A program made the translations under genes and the position numbers. The notes under the pieces were generated by a model that searched no databases, was not told where the DNA came from, and saw only the letters and a list, made by a program, of their open reading frames with translations. DNA of 64,000 nucleotides from Caballeronia mineralivorans PML1(12) (GTDB taxonomy: Bacteria > Pseudomonadota > Gammaproteobacteria > Burkholderiales > Burkholderiaceae). The stretch is taken from positions 32,928 to 96,927 of the forward strand of contig NZ_AEJF01000152.1 in NCBI RefSeq assembly GCF_001028175.1, read 5' to 3'. Positions 52,046 to 61,724 of this stretch are shown in pieces. Position 1 is the stretch's first letter; each line of letters starts with the position of its first letter.

Positions 52046-55000
52046 TTCATTTCTCCAGAGTGAGTAGAAGGCACGTGAGCGCCAAGGGGACCATCGAATT
52101 CGCTACGCGCTTGCGCGCTGCGCCGCACTTGGCGACGCTTGACCAACAACCACGCAGCGGGAATGACAACCATGGACAACAGCGGCGCGGTGACCATGCC
52201 GCCGACCATCGGAGCCGCAATACGCTGCATTACTTCCGACCCGGCGCCATGGCCGAGCATGATGGGGATGAGACCCGCGAGGACCACGGCGACCGTCATC
52301 GCTTTCGGCCGCACGCGTAACACGGCGCCTTCGCGGATGGCGTCGAAGAGAAGCGCCTCGGTCAACATATCGCCTGCGTCGAGCCGATGGTCGAGAGCGC
52401 GTTTGAGATACAGCAACATCACCACGCCGAACTCCGCCGCCACGCCGGCGAGCGCGATGAACCCGACTGCCGTTGCCACCGATACGGCATGCCCCAGTCC
52501 CCAGATCAGCCAGAACCCGCCGACCAGTGCGAACGGAACAGTCGACATCAGCAGCAGTGCATCGGCGGCCGAATTGAAGGTCAGGAACAGCAGCACGAAG
52601 ATGATCACGAGCGTGACCGGGATCACTGTACGAAGCTTCGCGGACGCACGTTCCAGGTACTCGAACTGACCCGACCACGCAATGGAATACCCCGGTGGAA
52701 GAATCACTTTCTCCGCGACAGCCCGTTGCATCGCCGTCACTGCCGAGTGCAGGTCCGTGTCGCGGATATCGACGTACACATAGCCTGCCAGCCGTGCGTT
52801 CTCGCTGCGAATCATCGGCGGTCCATCGGCGATCCTGAGGGTCGCGACATCGCCGAGCATGATCTGCGCGCCCCGCTCGGTGACAACAGGTAAGCGCCGC
52901 AGATTCTCAAGCGAGTCGCGAACCTCGCGCGGGTACCGGACGTTGATGGGAAAGCGCTGACGCCCATCGATGACTTCGCCTACGTTCTCCCCGCCCACTG
53001 CCGATGAAACAACCGTCTGGATGTCTGCGATAGCGAGTCCGTACCTGGCCGCTTTAAGCCGGTCGATATCGACATCGATATAACGACCGCCGTTCAAACG
53101 CTCGGCAAGCGCGGAGGAGACGCCCGGCACCGTCTTGACCACGGCCTCCACTTGCGTCGCGATGGTATCGATGACACCCAGATCGCCGCCCGAAATCTTC
53201 ACGCCTACCGGTGTCTTGATACCCGTCGACAGCATGTCAAGACGGTTGCGTATCGGCGGCACCCACACGTTCGATAAACCCGGCACTTTCACCGTCCGAT
53301 CCAGTTCATCGATCAGCTTTTCCGGCGTCATGCCCGGCCGCCACTGACTGCGCGGCTTGAACTGAATCGTGGTCTCGAACATCTCCAGAGGCGCGGGGTC
53401 GGTTGCGGTATCGGCTCTTCCTGACTTGCCGAATACGGTCGCTACTTCAGGCACAGTCTTGATCAACCGGTCGGTCTGCTGCAATAGCTCGGACGCCTTC
53501 TCCGCCGAGATACCCGGCAGCGCGGTCGGCATGTAGAGAAGATCGCCTTCATCGAGCGGCGGCAAAAACTCTCCGCCTAGCCGCGACAACGGAATCAACG
53601 TGAGCACAAGCGCAATGACCGCGATGCCGATCGCGGCCCATGGCCTACGCAACGTTGCTTCAAGCAATGGCCGGTACAACCGGATCAGCACGCGGTTGAT
53701 CGGGTTCGCGTTCTCATGCGGAATACGGCCCCGGACTAAATAACCCATCAACACCGGCACCAGCGTGACCGACAACAACGCCGCGGCTGCGATCGTGTAT
53801 GTCTTGGTGAACGCTAACGGCGAGAACAACTTTCCCTCTTGCCCTTCGAGCGAGAACACAGGGATAAACGACATCGTGATGATGAGCAACGAGAAGAACA
53901 GTGCAGGCCCGACCTCGGCCGCCGACGCCGCTATAAGCTCCCATCGTTGAGACGCTGTAATCGGCTGATCCGGATGCGCGTGGTCAAAAGCTTCCAGATG
54001 CTTGTGCGCATTTTCGATCATCACGATCGCTGCGTCGATCATCGCGCCGATCGCGATCGCGATGCCACCAAGCGACATGAGATTCGCGTTGACGCCCTGA
54101 TAGCGCATCACGATAAATGCTGCGAGCACGCCAAGCGGCAGCGACAGGATCGCAACAAAAGCGCTTCGCAGATGGAACAAAAACAGCGCGCAGACCAGAC
54201 CGACAATGACAAACTCCTCGATTAGCTTGTCTCGCAGATTGTCGACAGCACGTTCGATAAGCTTCGATCTATCGTAGGTGGTGACGACCTCCACGCCGGC
54301 CGGCAGCGACTTCTTCAGCGTATCGAGTTTCGCTTTCACGGCCTCGATTGTCGTGAGCGCATTCTTGCCTGAGCGCATCACGATCACACCGCCGGCCACC
54401 TCGCCTTCGCCGTTCAGCTCGGCAATGCCACGTCGCATCTCGGGTCCGATCTGGACACGCGCGACATCACCGAGCAATACGGGCGTCCCCGCGTCGTTGG
54501 TGCGCAAGACAACGCTGCGGAAGTCATCGAGCGAATGCAGATAACCCGACGAACGAACCATGTAGTCGGACTCGGCCAGCTCGACAACAGAACCGCCCGA
54601 TTCCTGGTTCGCTTTCTTGAGCGCGTCAGTCACTGTCGATTGCGTGATGCCGTAGGCGCGAAGCTTGTCCGGGTCGAGAACGACCTGATATTGACGCACC
54701 ATTCCACCGATCGACGCCACTTCCGACACATCCGGAACAGCCTTCAACTCGAACTTGAGAAACCAGTCGTTGAGCGCGCGAAGCTGACCGAGATCATGCT
54801 TGCCGGTGCGATCGACGAGAGCGTATTCATAGACCCAGCCGACGCCGGTTGCATCGGGACCGAGCGAGACGGTCGCGCCCTCAGGGAGCCGGCTCTGCAC
54901 CTGATTCAAGTACTCGAGCACGCGTGAACGGGCCCAGTACTGGTCAGTCTTGTCACCGAAGAGGACGTAGACAAATGCGTCACCGAACGATGAATACGCC

Positions 55001-55248
55001 CGGATGGTTTTAGCGCCCGGCACGCCGAGAAGCGTCGTAGTCAGCGGATACGTGACCTGATCTTCAACAACCTGCGGCGCTTTGCCCGGATACGATGCCT
55101 TGATGATGACCTGCGTATCCGACAGATCAGGAAGCGCATCAAGCGGCGTTTGCGTCACCGAATAAACGCCCCAACCGGTGACCAGGACAGTCGCGAGCAG
55201 AACCAGGAACCGGTTCTGAATAGACCAGCGAATGAGTCGCGCGATCAT
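52042..55248 (-). CDS. cusA: Heavy-metal RND efflux pump, inner-membrane transporter
   Basis: A 1068-residue CusA/CzcA-family protein with the RND layout: N-terminal span RFLVLLATVLVTGWGVYSVT, a large periplasmic loop with TYPLTTTLLGVPGAKTIRAY, membrane blocks with GGIAIAIGAMIDAAIVMIEN (family motif with two Asp-like residues in the membrane) and a second periplasmic loop. A methionine-rich copper path is suggested by YMPTALPGIS and MLSTGIKTPVG. It exports Cu(I)/Ag(I) from periplasm and cytoplasm with CusB and CusC. Start overlaps the cusB stop (ATGA). Confidence 0.92.
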   Translation of the reverse strand: MIARLIRWSIQNRFLVLLATVLVTGWGVYSVTQTPLDALPDLSDTQVIIKASYPGKAPQVVEDQVTYPLTTTLLGVPGAKTIRAYSSFGDAFVYVLFGDKTDQYWARSRVLEYLNQVQSRLPEGATVSLGPDATGVGWVYEYALVDRTGKHDLGQLRALNDWFLKFELKAVPDVSEVASIGGMVRQYQVVLDPDKLRAYGITQSTVTDALKKANQESGGSVVELAESDYMVRSSGYLHSLDDFRSVVLRTNDAGTPVLLGDVARVQIGPEMRRGIAELNGEGEVAGGVIVMRSGKNALTTIEAVKAKLDTLKKSLPAGVEVVTTYDRSKLIERAVDNLRDKLIEEFVIVGLVCALFLFHLRSAFVAILSLPLGVLAAFIVMRYQGVNANLMSLGGIAIAIGAMIDAAIVMIENAHKHLEAFDHAHPDQPITASQRWELIAASAAEVGPALFFSLLIITMSFIPVFSLEGQEGKLFSPLAFTKTYTIAAAALLSVTLVPVLMGYLVRGRIPHENANPINRVLIRLYRPLLEATLRRPWAAIGIAVIALVLTLIPLSRLGGEFLPPLDEGDLLYMPTALPGISAEKASELLQQTDRLIKTVPEVATVFGKSGRADTATDPAPLEMFETTIQFKPRSQWRPGMTPEKLIDELDRTVKVPGLSNVWVPPIRNRLDMLSTGIKTPVGVKISGGDLGVIDTIATQVEAVVKTVPGVSSALAERLNGGRYIDVDIDRLKAARYGLAIADIQTVVSSAVGGENVGEVIDGRQRFPINVRYPREVRDSLENLRRLPVVTERGAQIMLGDVATLRIADGPPMIRSENARLAGYVYVDIRDTDLHSAVTAMQRAVAEKVILPPGYSIAWSGQFEYLERASAKLRTVIPVTLVIIFVLLFLTFNSAADALLLMSTVPFALVGGFWLIWGLGHAVSVATAVGFIALAGVAAEFGVVMLLYLKRALDHRLDAGDMLTEALLFDAIREGAVLRVRPKAMTVAVVLAGLIPIMLGHGAGSEVMQRIAAPMVGGMVTAPLLSMVVIPAAWLLVKRRQVRRSAQARSEFDGPLGAHVPSTHSGEMK

Positions 55249-56732
55249 TTGGCAGCCCCCACTGGTTCGACCTTCGTCAGTTCATAACCGTCGTCCGATT
55301 GCTTGAACGCGAAGTGCACCGTTTCACCTGTCTTTACGTCGGGGAACGCGTCCGCGGAAGGCTTGCTGAACGCCATGGTCATTGCGCCCCAGCCCAAGGC
55401 AGGTACCGGCTGATGCGAGAAGGTAATGTCGTGGCTTGTGACTGCTTCTACCTTGCCTGTCGTCTCGTAGGTTTGAGCAGCGGCGGCCGCGCCGCTAGCC
55501 GGTCCGGACTCAAGCCGTGGAAGGACAGACTTGAGGCTCGCTTCAGAGTCGATCAGGAACTGCCCCGACGCGACAACCTGCACGCCTTCGCTTAAGCCGC
55601 TGAGCACTTCGGTATCGCTGCCCGAGTCGTTGCCGGTCGTCACGGTGACAGGCTGAAGCCGTCCATCGTCTTGCTTGACGATAACGATCGAGCGCTTGCC
55701 GGTCGTGATCACCGCTTCGGACGGCACGATCAGCCGCGACGCAGTCGCCACGCCACCAATACGCGCGCGCATGAGCATGCCGGGCGTGAGCAACAGATCC
55801 TTGTTGTCGATGGAAAGGCGCGCTTGCAAGGTACGGCTGCCGGTACTGATTCCCGGCAGGATTTCGCGGATGTGGCCAGTGAAGTGCTGCGTGGCGTCTC
55901 CTGCAAACACAGCATCGACGCTCATGCCGGCTTTGACTTGCAACGCGAGTGCCTCGGGCACTTCGACCACGAGCCATAAGGGATTCAGGCCCGCGACCTT
56001 CGCGAGTGTCTGGCCCGGCGAGACCATCGCGCCATCACGGACGTTCAGCTCGGTGATCACGCCAGTCGATGGCGCCGAAAGCGTGACGTGCGTCTGCGCC
56101 TTGCCGGTGCGGTCGAGGTTCGCGACAATGCTATCCGGTATCGACAATGCACGCATGCGTTCGCGCGAGGCCGCGAGCATGGTGTCGTCCATGCCACTAC
56201 GCTTGAGCGCCAGATATTCCTCCTGAGGTGCGAGCCAGTCCGGCACAAACAGCGACGCAATAGGCGCACCCTTGGCGACACGTTGCATCGGTGCGTTGGC
56301 ATACAAGCGGTCGATATAACCCGTCACGCGCGACTGAACCACGTCGGCTAACGACTCGTCGAACTGCGTTGTTCCAACCGCCTCGAAGCCGGTTGCGACG
56401 TCGACGCGGCGCGTGGTCGCGTATCGAACGCCGAGGTTTTGCTGGAGACCCGGATCGATCTTGATACCCGTCGAACCACTTCCACTTTCGTCCGCGAATA
56501 CGGGTTCCAGTTGCATGTCCATGAAGGGCGACTTGCCGGGTTTATCGAAGTGCTGGTTCGGCTTCATTGGATCGTGCCAATAAAGCACTTTGCGACCATC
56601 CACTTTTTCGCCGCTTGGCAATGCAGTCGTCGTGGTCGTTGTTGCATCGGCGCGATGGGTTCCGGCCATGTACCCCAAGGCAAGCAACGCCACCGCCGCA
56701 AGGACAGCGAGAGCCATGTGTTTCTTGTTCAT
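55245..56732 (-). CDS. cusB: Heavy-metal efflux membrane-fusion protein with fused CusF-like domain
   Basis: A 495-residue periplasmic adaptor. N-terminal membrane anchor (MALAVLAAVALLALGYMAG), then a heavy-metal-binding domain (YWHDPMKPNQHFDKPGKSPF, with the Met/His ligands), the lipoyl/barrel domains (VTLSAPSTGVITELNVRDGA) and a C-terminal CusF-like domain (ITFSHQPVPALGWGAMTMAF) after residue 410. It links CusA to CusC and binds copper. The extra CusF domain duplicates the function of the separate cusF gene. Confidence 0.9.
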   Translation of the reverse strand: MNKKHMALAVLAAVALLALGYMAGTHRADATTTTTTALPSGEKVDGRKVLYWHDPMKPNQHFDKPGKSPFMDMQLEPVFADESGSGSTGIKIDPGLQQNLGVRYATTRRVDVATGFEAVGTTQFDESLADVVQSRVTGYIDRLYANAPMQRVAKGAPIASLFVPDWLAPQEEYLALKRSGMDDTMLAASRERMRALSIPDSIVANLDRTGKAQTHVTLSAPSTGVITELNVRDGAMVSPGQTLAKVAGLNPLWLVVEVPEALALQVKAGMSVDAVFAGDATQHFTGHIREILPGISTGSRTLQARLSIDNKDLLLTPGMLMRARIGGVATASRLIVPSEAVITTGKRSIVIVKQDDGRLQPVTVTTGNDSGSDTEVLSGLSEGVQVVASGQFLIDSEASLKSVLPRLESGPASGAAAAAQTYETTGKVEAVTSHDITFSHQPVPALGWGAMTMAFSKPSADAFPDVKTGETVHFAFKQSDDGYELTKVEPVGAAK

Positions 56733-56745
56733 TGTTTTCTCACTG

Positions 56746-58041
56746 TCAGTAGGTCATGGAAGGCGGCACGACCTGGTACTCGAGTTGAGCCCAGGTGAGC
56801 GATACGTCGCGTTGGAGATCGAGCACTTGCAAACGTGCATCGAGCACGGCGCGCCTGGCGGCGAAGGTGTCCGCCAGCGATCCGGTGCCCGCTCTATAAG
56901 CCGCGGTCGATAGTTGCAAACGCTGGTCTGCTGCAGGCACGAGCGATGCGGTCAGGTTGGCGATGCGTTCGCGCCCACTGGCAAGCGTCGCGGACAAGTT
57001 GCGGATATCGGCATCAACTTGCCGCTGCGCGTCTTCGTACATCAAACGCGCCTTGGTGCCCAACTCGGCTTTTTCGGCGGTATCGCGGTCTTGCCGGTCG
57101 CGTCTGTTCAGCGGAATGGGAATGCTGACGCCGACCGACACCATGTTCGAGTACTGACCGCCCCGCTGCTGATACGCGACTTCCCAGGTCCAGTTCGGGC
57201 TGCGGTTGCTTTGGGCGACGGCGGTGCCGGCATCGGCAACGGCTATTTCCGACGATGCATTGATCAGCGCGGGCTCGACCCGCTGAAGCTCCTCGGGCGG
57301 CAGCGATACAACCACGGATTGCGGTGCGGGCGGCTCGCCGGAGACATCGGCAACGGGTGCTGCCGTCCATCGCGACAAGCCGATGAGTGCCGTCTGAAGC
57401 GATTGCTGTGCCTTGAGCAATTGATCCCGCGTCTGCGCGAGCATGAGTTGCGCTTGAGTCACATCGGCGGCACTGGCTTTGGCGCCCCGATAAGACGCCT
57501 GCGTCGCCGACAACTCGTGCGCCATGTGATCGGCCAGCTCCTGCTGCAGCAAAAGCGCCTTCTTGGCATAGGCCGCGGTGAGCCACGCGGTTGCAGTCTG
57601 CTCACGCACGTTGACTAGCTGAGCGAGATAACCGGCGCGTTCACGGTCTACTTCCTGATTAGCCAACTCGGTACGCAGACGCCGTTTTTCCGGCGACACC
57701 CACTCCTGTTCGATGCCGATACGCCGCATCGTCATGAAATCCTGGCCGATGGTGAACGCCTGCGAACCATTAATGGGCAGGTTATCCACGCCGGCTTTAA
57801 GCATCGGGTCGGGTAACTGCCCCGCTCGAACAGCGGCCTGCGAGCTTGCGCGAACAGACGACTGTGCTGCCTGCATGGAGGCGGAGCGATCGGTCGCAGA
57901 TAACAGCGCAGCGTCCAGCGTTAGAGCACTTTCCTGCGCTTTAACCGCTGCGCCGCCGCCAAGCAGGAATAGAAGTACGGCAAGCGCGGGCGCACGCGCG
58001 TAGCCGCGTCGGGATACCGGCGCGGTAATAGATGAATGCAT
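56746..58041 (-). CDS. cusC: Heavy-metal efflux outer-membrane factor (TolC-like)
   Basis: A 431-residue outer-membrane efflux protein of the TolC/CusC class. Signal peptide in residues 1-35 (APALAVLLFLLGGGAAVKAQ). Two long helical repeats follow, with EQEWVSPEKRRLRTELANQE and AEKAELGTKARLMYEDAQRQ. First gene of the minus-strand cus operon, 13 bases before cusB. It forms the exit duct. A hairpin CGTCCTG/CAGGACG at 58078-58095 lies upstream. Confidence 0.85.
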   Translation of the reverse strand: MHSSITAPVSRRGYARAPALAVLLFLLGGGAAVKAQESALTLDAALLSATDRSASMQAAQSSVRASSQAAVRAGQLPDPMLKAGVDNLPINGSQAFTIGQDFMTMRRIGIEQEWVSPEKRRLRTELANQEVDRERAGYLAQLVNVREQTATAWLTAAYAKKALLLQQELADHMAHELSATQASYRGAKASAADVTQAQLMLAQTRDQLLKAQQSLQTALIGLSRWTAAPVADVSGEPPAPQSVVVSLPPEELQRVEPALINASSEIAVADAGTAVAQSNRSPNWTWEVAYQQRGGQYSNMVSVGVSIPIPLNRRDRQDRDTAEKAELGTKARLMYEDAQRQVDADIRNLSATLASGRERIANLTASLVPAADQRLQLSTAAYRAGTGSLADTFAARRAVLDARLQVLDLQRDVSLTWAQLEYQVVPPSMTY

Positions 58042-58077
58042 GTCTCAACCCCAAACGGTCGATCCCATAGGGAATCA

Positions 58078-58095
58078 CGTCCTGAATGCAGGACG
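58078..58095. other. Hairpin upstream of cusC
   Basis: CGTCCTG (58078-58084) pairs with CAGGACG (58089-58095) over an AATG loop, 37 bases before cusC and 39 bases after the end of the cysteine/methionine-rich gene. No T-tail; it may be a weak attenuator or RNA-stability element. Confidence 0.4.
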
Positions 58096-58133
58096 ACCTC
58101 ACCGCTAAAGCGGCGAACCAGTGGCGAAGGGAG

Positions 58134-58499
58134 TTAGAGCGCGCGAGGGGGTTTCCACAAGCCGTCAGGCTCGCGGACAAACAGCGACTGGGTGTAGTGA
58201 AAGAACATCGGCCGATAGGCGCCGGCAGTCCGGGCGACGCTGGGTGCGGACACCGGAATGGTCATGCAGCCAATCTGGCATTGCACGGTCATCTTGCACA
58301 ACGAGTCCTTCGACTTGCTGTCCTGACCGGGTGGCGTTGCCATCGATTCGCAGCCGGGCATGGACTCGGACATCATATTGCCAGCGTCGGCCGTCATGGA
58401 TTGCATGGGACATTGTCCGGCCGAGCCGCTAGCTGCCAGCCCCGTAAGGGGCAGCACCGCGCAAAGCCACAAGACGAACAAGGTACGCAGGATTTTCAC
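58134..58499 (-). CDS. Secreted Cys/Met-rich small protein preceding the cus operon
   Basis: A 121-residue protein with signal peptide (MKILRTLFVLWLCAVLPLTG, then LAASG). The mature part holds five cysteines and six methionines in the CPMQSMTADAGNMMSESMPGC and CKMTVQCQIGCMT regions, a pattern that suits Cu(I)/Ag(I) binding or disulfide formation. It is transcribed with cusCBAF and ends 92 bases before cusC. No domain recognised. Confidence 0.65.
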   Translation of the reverse strand: MKILRTLFVLWLCAVLPLTGLAASGSAGQCPMQSMTADAGNMMSESMPGCESMATPPGQDSKSKDSLCKMTVQCQIGCMTIPVSAPSVARTAGAYRPMFFHYTQSLFVREPDGLWKPPRAL

Positions 58500-58514
58500 G
58501 ACGGCAAGTATAGC

Positions 58515-59081
58515 TCAGTGCTTAATTCTGCATATAGCCCTAAGTTCCCGGCGAACCTGGCCTAAGCGCTTAGGCATTGAATAGCGGTTTAGCGGCGGAA
58601 GCGGCGACTGCGTCTTGCGTTTTTTGCGAGCGCGCTTAGCCGCGCGGCGAATCGCGCCTTCCGCTTCGTTCCAATTAAGCTTAGCGTCGGGACGACCCGA
58701 ATAGTGTGTCGCTATTGTGTCCGCTAGCGATTTAAGTCCAAGGTCGACGAATGGATCGAGGCTGTCTACCCGCGCCGGATGTTTGAAATCGGGGCTCTTG
58801 TCCATCCAGCGATATAGCGCTGGAACAATCCGCTGCAAAGGACCCTTGCGCGCAGCCGCACGCAAAATCCGCCAGGCTGGCGCTTCTCCTTCGGCATAAC
58901 GATTCCTGGCGGCAACCACAGTCTTTCTAGCCTGCTTATAGCGCTTCGCTAACCTCGGGTACACCCAGACTACCGCAAGCAGGAAGGCAAAAACCATGGA
59001 CGCGATAAGCGCTCGCGACCGGTCGATGACAATCGCTCCGATGAGCGCCGCCCTTGGACAAGGCATCAATGGGAATATCAA
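58515..59081 (-). pseudogene. Truncated BatD-like C-terminal fragment
   Basis: An open frame of 188 codons whose residues 28 to about 165 (a membrane span, then YPRLAKRYKQARKTVVAARN, LYRWMDKSPDF and LGLKSLADTIATHYSGRPD) resemble the C-terminal, post-membrane part of BatD proteins, but no N-terminal BatD sequence precedes it. It lies next to a VWA fragment of BatA type. I read it as the remnant of a bat-type operon; a functional short protein is possible but unlikely. Confidence 0.45.
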
Positions 59082-59095
59082 AGAGCGGCTTTTCC

Positions 59096-59359
59096 CTAGC
59101 CGCCGCAGCCGAAAAACTCACCTCCGGCAATCGCTGTATGCGGACCCACCATGCGGATCTGCATCTGGTTCAGCAGCAAGAGCACGCTGTCGTGATCGAG
59201 CGTCAGCGGCGCTTGCGGATAAGCCGCCTCATCAAACACCACCACGCCAATGCGATCCCCTTTGCACCTCGCCACGAAGTCCCTGACTACCCGCTTCACG
59301 GCAGTCAGCCGGTCCATACGCTCGCCGGTCTGCGCGTTCACAAAGTCGCGCGTGCTCAT
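59096..59359 (-). pseudogene. Truncated von Willebrand factor A (BatA/BatB-type) fragment
   Basis: 87 codons starting at the MIDAS region (MSTRDFVNAQTGERMDRLTA, then RDFVARCKGDRIGVVVFDEA and APLTLDHDSVLLLLNQMQIR). The sequence then ends in the unrelated FFGCGG. A complete VWA protein would have about 100 residues more on each side. It and the BatD-like piece are remains of a disrupted operon. Confidence 0.6.
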
Positions 59360-59538
59360 CGATTGAGATCAGTGGCTATCTGGGCCAGGGCACTCAATTC
59401 GCCGAAGCGCTGGTCACCTACTCTAAGGACTATGCGGATCAGGTTGAACGCGATTTCGATCTGTTCACTCAAGCCGTCAGGACAGGCCGGCTAGTCGCGC
59501 GGACGGACGAGGATATGGCCGCCGACTTCCACGTCTGA
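59352..59538 (+). pseudogene. DUF2252 C-terminal fragment
   Basis: In the plus frame starting near 59352 the translation reads IEISGYLGQGTQFAEALVTY, then SKDYADQVERDFDLFTQAVR and GRLVARTDEDMAADFHV before TGA at 59536-59538. The YLGxxxxFxxALxxxxxxYADQxERD pattern is the C-terminal end of DUF2252 proteins. No N-terminal part is present, so it is a broken piece from the opposite strand of the fragments on its left. Confidence 0.6.
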
Positions 59539-59582
59539 TCGCCTGGCAAGCCCGATACCAACTCGTACTTTAAGGACGCTTT

Positions 59583-59990
59583 ATGCACATTCGCTCATGC
59601 TCGTACGGTCGCCGCGGTTGGCTTCAACTAACAGCTTGTACTGTATTCCTAAGCTATGCCGCAGGCTCTTATGCTGCGAACCTCGGCTTTCTGATGAACA
59701 CCCCGATCAGTTATATGAAAGAGCGCGATTTGCAGCAGCTCAATCGTGCTGCGCGAACGGCTCTGGATTCGAAACAGGACGGCGAAGCGCTTGACTGGAA
59801 CAACAACGGCACCGGGAATCCCGTCCATGTTGCGGGCACGATAACGCCGGTAAATACAAAGAAGGATGGTGACCGGAGTTGCCGGACACTTGCCATTGTC
59901 GCTAACGCGAAAGGCCAGACGCAGACATGGTCACCAACCGCATGCAAGAACGACGGCGCGAATAGCAAATGGCAACAACTTAAGCAGTAA
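59583..59990 (+). CDS. Surface-antigen-like exported protein (RT0821/Lpp0805 type)
   Basis: A 135-residue protein. Signal peptide up to about residue 31 (SYAANLGF); then LNRAARTALDSKQDGEALDW, NGTGNPVHVAGTITPV and a CRTLAIVAN...ACKNDGANSKW core. This matches the short C-terminal domain of 17-kDa/RT0821-like surface antigens, found as stand-alone outer-membrane proteins in proteobacteria. A GGACGCTTT stretch precedes the start. Function unknown. Confidence 0.6.
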   Translation: MHIRSCSYGRRGWLQLTACTVFLSYAAGSYAANLGFLMNTPISYMKERDLQQLNRAARTALDSKQDGEALDWNNNGTGNPVHVAGTITPVNTKKDGDRSCRTLAIVANAKGQTQTWSPTACKNDGANSKWQQLKQ

Positions 59991-60395
59991 AGCACGGCGC
60001 GCCAAGAGCATCACGCGCGGCGGCGGCAAGTGGACCGCGGATTTGAATCGCGGAGGCAAGTCAAAGAGTGGGTGCAGATGACATCGATTTTTAAAATCTT
60101 TGTCCTACACTAAATGCGTGTCTGAAGGATCTTTTTACAAGCGAAATCCATCGTGCAAAAGGCGATGCGTTAGCTGCACTGCACCATGGATTCGCAGAGG
60201 TAAGCCGCCCAGATCCACGGCATGGCGCGTTCATGCTGGGTGGGTCGGTGAGCCCTTGCTGACAAGGCCGGTCGGACACCTGAACCCTAAGCTGAAACTC
60301 GAACAGGATCGTATATAAAAAAACGAAGCATTTCGTTTAACGAGCAGTCTGGCCAATTCGTATTGAAACCGTTAGACAATCTTGGATGGCACATC
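59991..60395. other. Intergenic region before the aquaporin gene
   Basis: About 400 bases. Just before the aquaporin start there is a hairpin AAACGAA-gcat-TTCGTTT (60321-60338), possibly a regulatory site. No other gene or terminator was recognised. Confidence 0.45.
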
Positions 60396-61136
60396 ATGCG
60401 ATTACAACAACGTCTCGCTGCGGAAATGTTTGGCACGTTCTGGTTAGTTCTTGGCGGTTGTGGAAGTGCGGTTCTCGCAGCTAAATTCCCGGGTACCGGA
60501 ATTGGATTTGCAGGCGTCGCGCTCGCGTTCGGATTGACGGTCCTGACCATGGCCTACGCGCTTGGACATATATCGGGTTGCCACCTGAATCCGGCGGTAA
60601 GCGTGGGCCTTACCGTCGCGGGCCGCTTTCCTGTCAAAGACCTGGTGCCCTATATCGTGGCGCAGGTTATTGGCGCAATCATTGGCGCCTTCGTGCTGTA
60701 TCTCATCGCTTCGGGCGTGCCTGGATTCGACGCGGCCGCCAGTGGATTTGCCTCTAACGGATACGGCGCGCGTTCGCCAGGCGGTTATTCGATGACAGCC
60801 GCCCTGATCTGCGAAATCGTGATGACGTTTTTCTTCCTGATGGTCATTCTCGGTACGACCGATGGACGCGCCATATCCGGTTTCGCTCCGCTCGCGATCG
60901 GCCTTTGCCTGACGCTGATTCACCTGATATCGATCCCGGTGACCAATACATCGGTCAATCCCGCACGCTCGACCGGCCCGGCGCTTTTCGCCGGTGGCGC
61001 GGCGCTCGGACAACTCTGGCTTTTCTGGGTGGCGCCGATCGTTGGAGCGGCTATTGCCGGCGCTTTGTATCCGCGCCTCTTTCCAGACAAGGTCGAGACG
61101 GTTGCCCCGGCCCCTCTTGCCATCGATGCCCCTTAA
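60396..61136 (+). CDS. aqpZ: Aquaporin Z (water channel)
   Basis: About 246 residues from the ATG at 60396, the position where the family begins (MRLQQRLAAEMFGTFWLVLG). Both NPA boxes are present (HLNPAVSVGL and VNPARSTGPAL), with the selectivity-filter Arg in NPARS. Six spans are seen. A cytoplasmic-membrane water channel, close to AqpZ in length and sequence. Followed by a strong bidirectional terminator that separates it from the cold-shock gene. Confidence 0.92.
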   Translation: MRLQQRLAAEMFGTFWLVLGGCGSAVLAAKFPGTGIGFAGVALAFGLTVLTMAYALGHISGCHLNPAVSVGLTVAGRFPVKDLVPYIVAQVIGAIIGAFVLYLIASGVPGFDAAASGFASNGYGARSPGGYSMTAALICEIVMTFFFLMVILGTTDGRAISGFAPLAIGLCLTLIHLISIPVTNTSVNPARSTGPALFAGGAALGQLWLFWVAPIVGAAIAGALYPRLFPDKVETVAPAPLAIDAP

Positions 61137-61185
61137 GCGCGTGGGCGCCCCGTAGCGGCCCCACCGCGTCCATCCCACCAAAACA

Positions 61186-61209
61186 AATGGCCCGCCTAGG
61201 CGGGCCATT
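61186..61209. terminator. Bidirectional palindromic terminator
   Basis: Perfect palindrome AATGGCCCGCC-TA-GGCGGGCCATT, flanked by AAAACA and TTCGG. It lies between the convergent aqpZ and cspA genes and can serve both. Confidence 0.75.
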
Positions 61210-61240
61210 CGGTCATGCTACCAAGCCGTGCTGTAACGAA

Positions 61241-61444
61241 TTACAGCGGCTGGATGTTCGACGCTTGCAGACCCTTCGGGCCTTGCTTCGCTTCGTAGCT
61301 TACTTTCTGGTTTTCCTGCAGTGTCTTGAAGCCTTCCGAGCGGATCTCAGAGAAATGCGCGAAAAGGTCATCACCGCCGCCGTCCGGCGTAATGAATCCA
61401 AAGCCCTTCGCATCATTAAACCACTTCACAATACCTGTTGCCAT
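61241..61444 (-). CDS. Cold-shock protein (CspA family)
   Basis: A 67-residue OB-fold nucleic-acid-binding protein. RNP1-like KGFGFITPD and RNP2-like DLFAHFS with aromatic residues are in place; the N-terminus reads MATGIVKWFNDAKGFGF. It binds single-stranded RNA/DNA. AGGAAAA precedes the start. A leader of up to about 280 bases upstream, without another gene, is compatible with the long cold-shock mRNA 5' region. Confidence 0.92.
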   Translation of the reverse strand: MATGIVKWFNDAKGFGFITPDGGGDDLFAHFSEIRSEGFKTLQENQKVSYEAKQGPKGLQASNIQPL

Positions 61445-61724
61445 TTGCTGATTTTCCTAAAAGAGACGTAATTCCGTTTTGGTAGCGCCACCAGCCGTCA
61501 ATCGGCCAAGCGTTGCTGCCTCCTTTTACCACGCGAAAATGACAGTCGGCAATTGGATTCTGCCCGATGTTTCCAAAACAGAGCTCCAAAAACCTGCGCG
61601 TACATAGTGCAGAGACGCTTGACGTTCACCGTGCGGAAGCCCAGATAGTAAATAAAACATTTGGTAAGACAAAGGAAAAAGTCTATTTTTAGAGAGCATT
61701 AAGGGACCTGAGAGCGCCAAATCA
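61445..61724. other. Divergent intergenic region between the cold-shock and autotransporter genes
   Basis: 280 bases. The left part presumably is the untranslated leader of the cold-shock mRNA. The right part contains A/T-rich TAAGAC...TATTTTTAG sequences that could be the autotransporter promoter. No gene seen. Confidence 0.4.
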
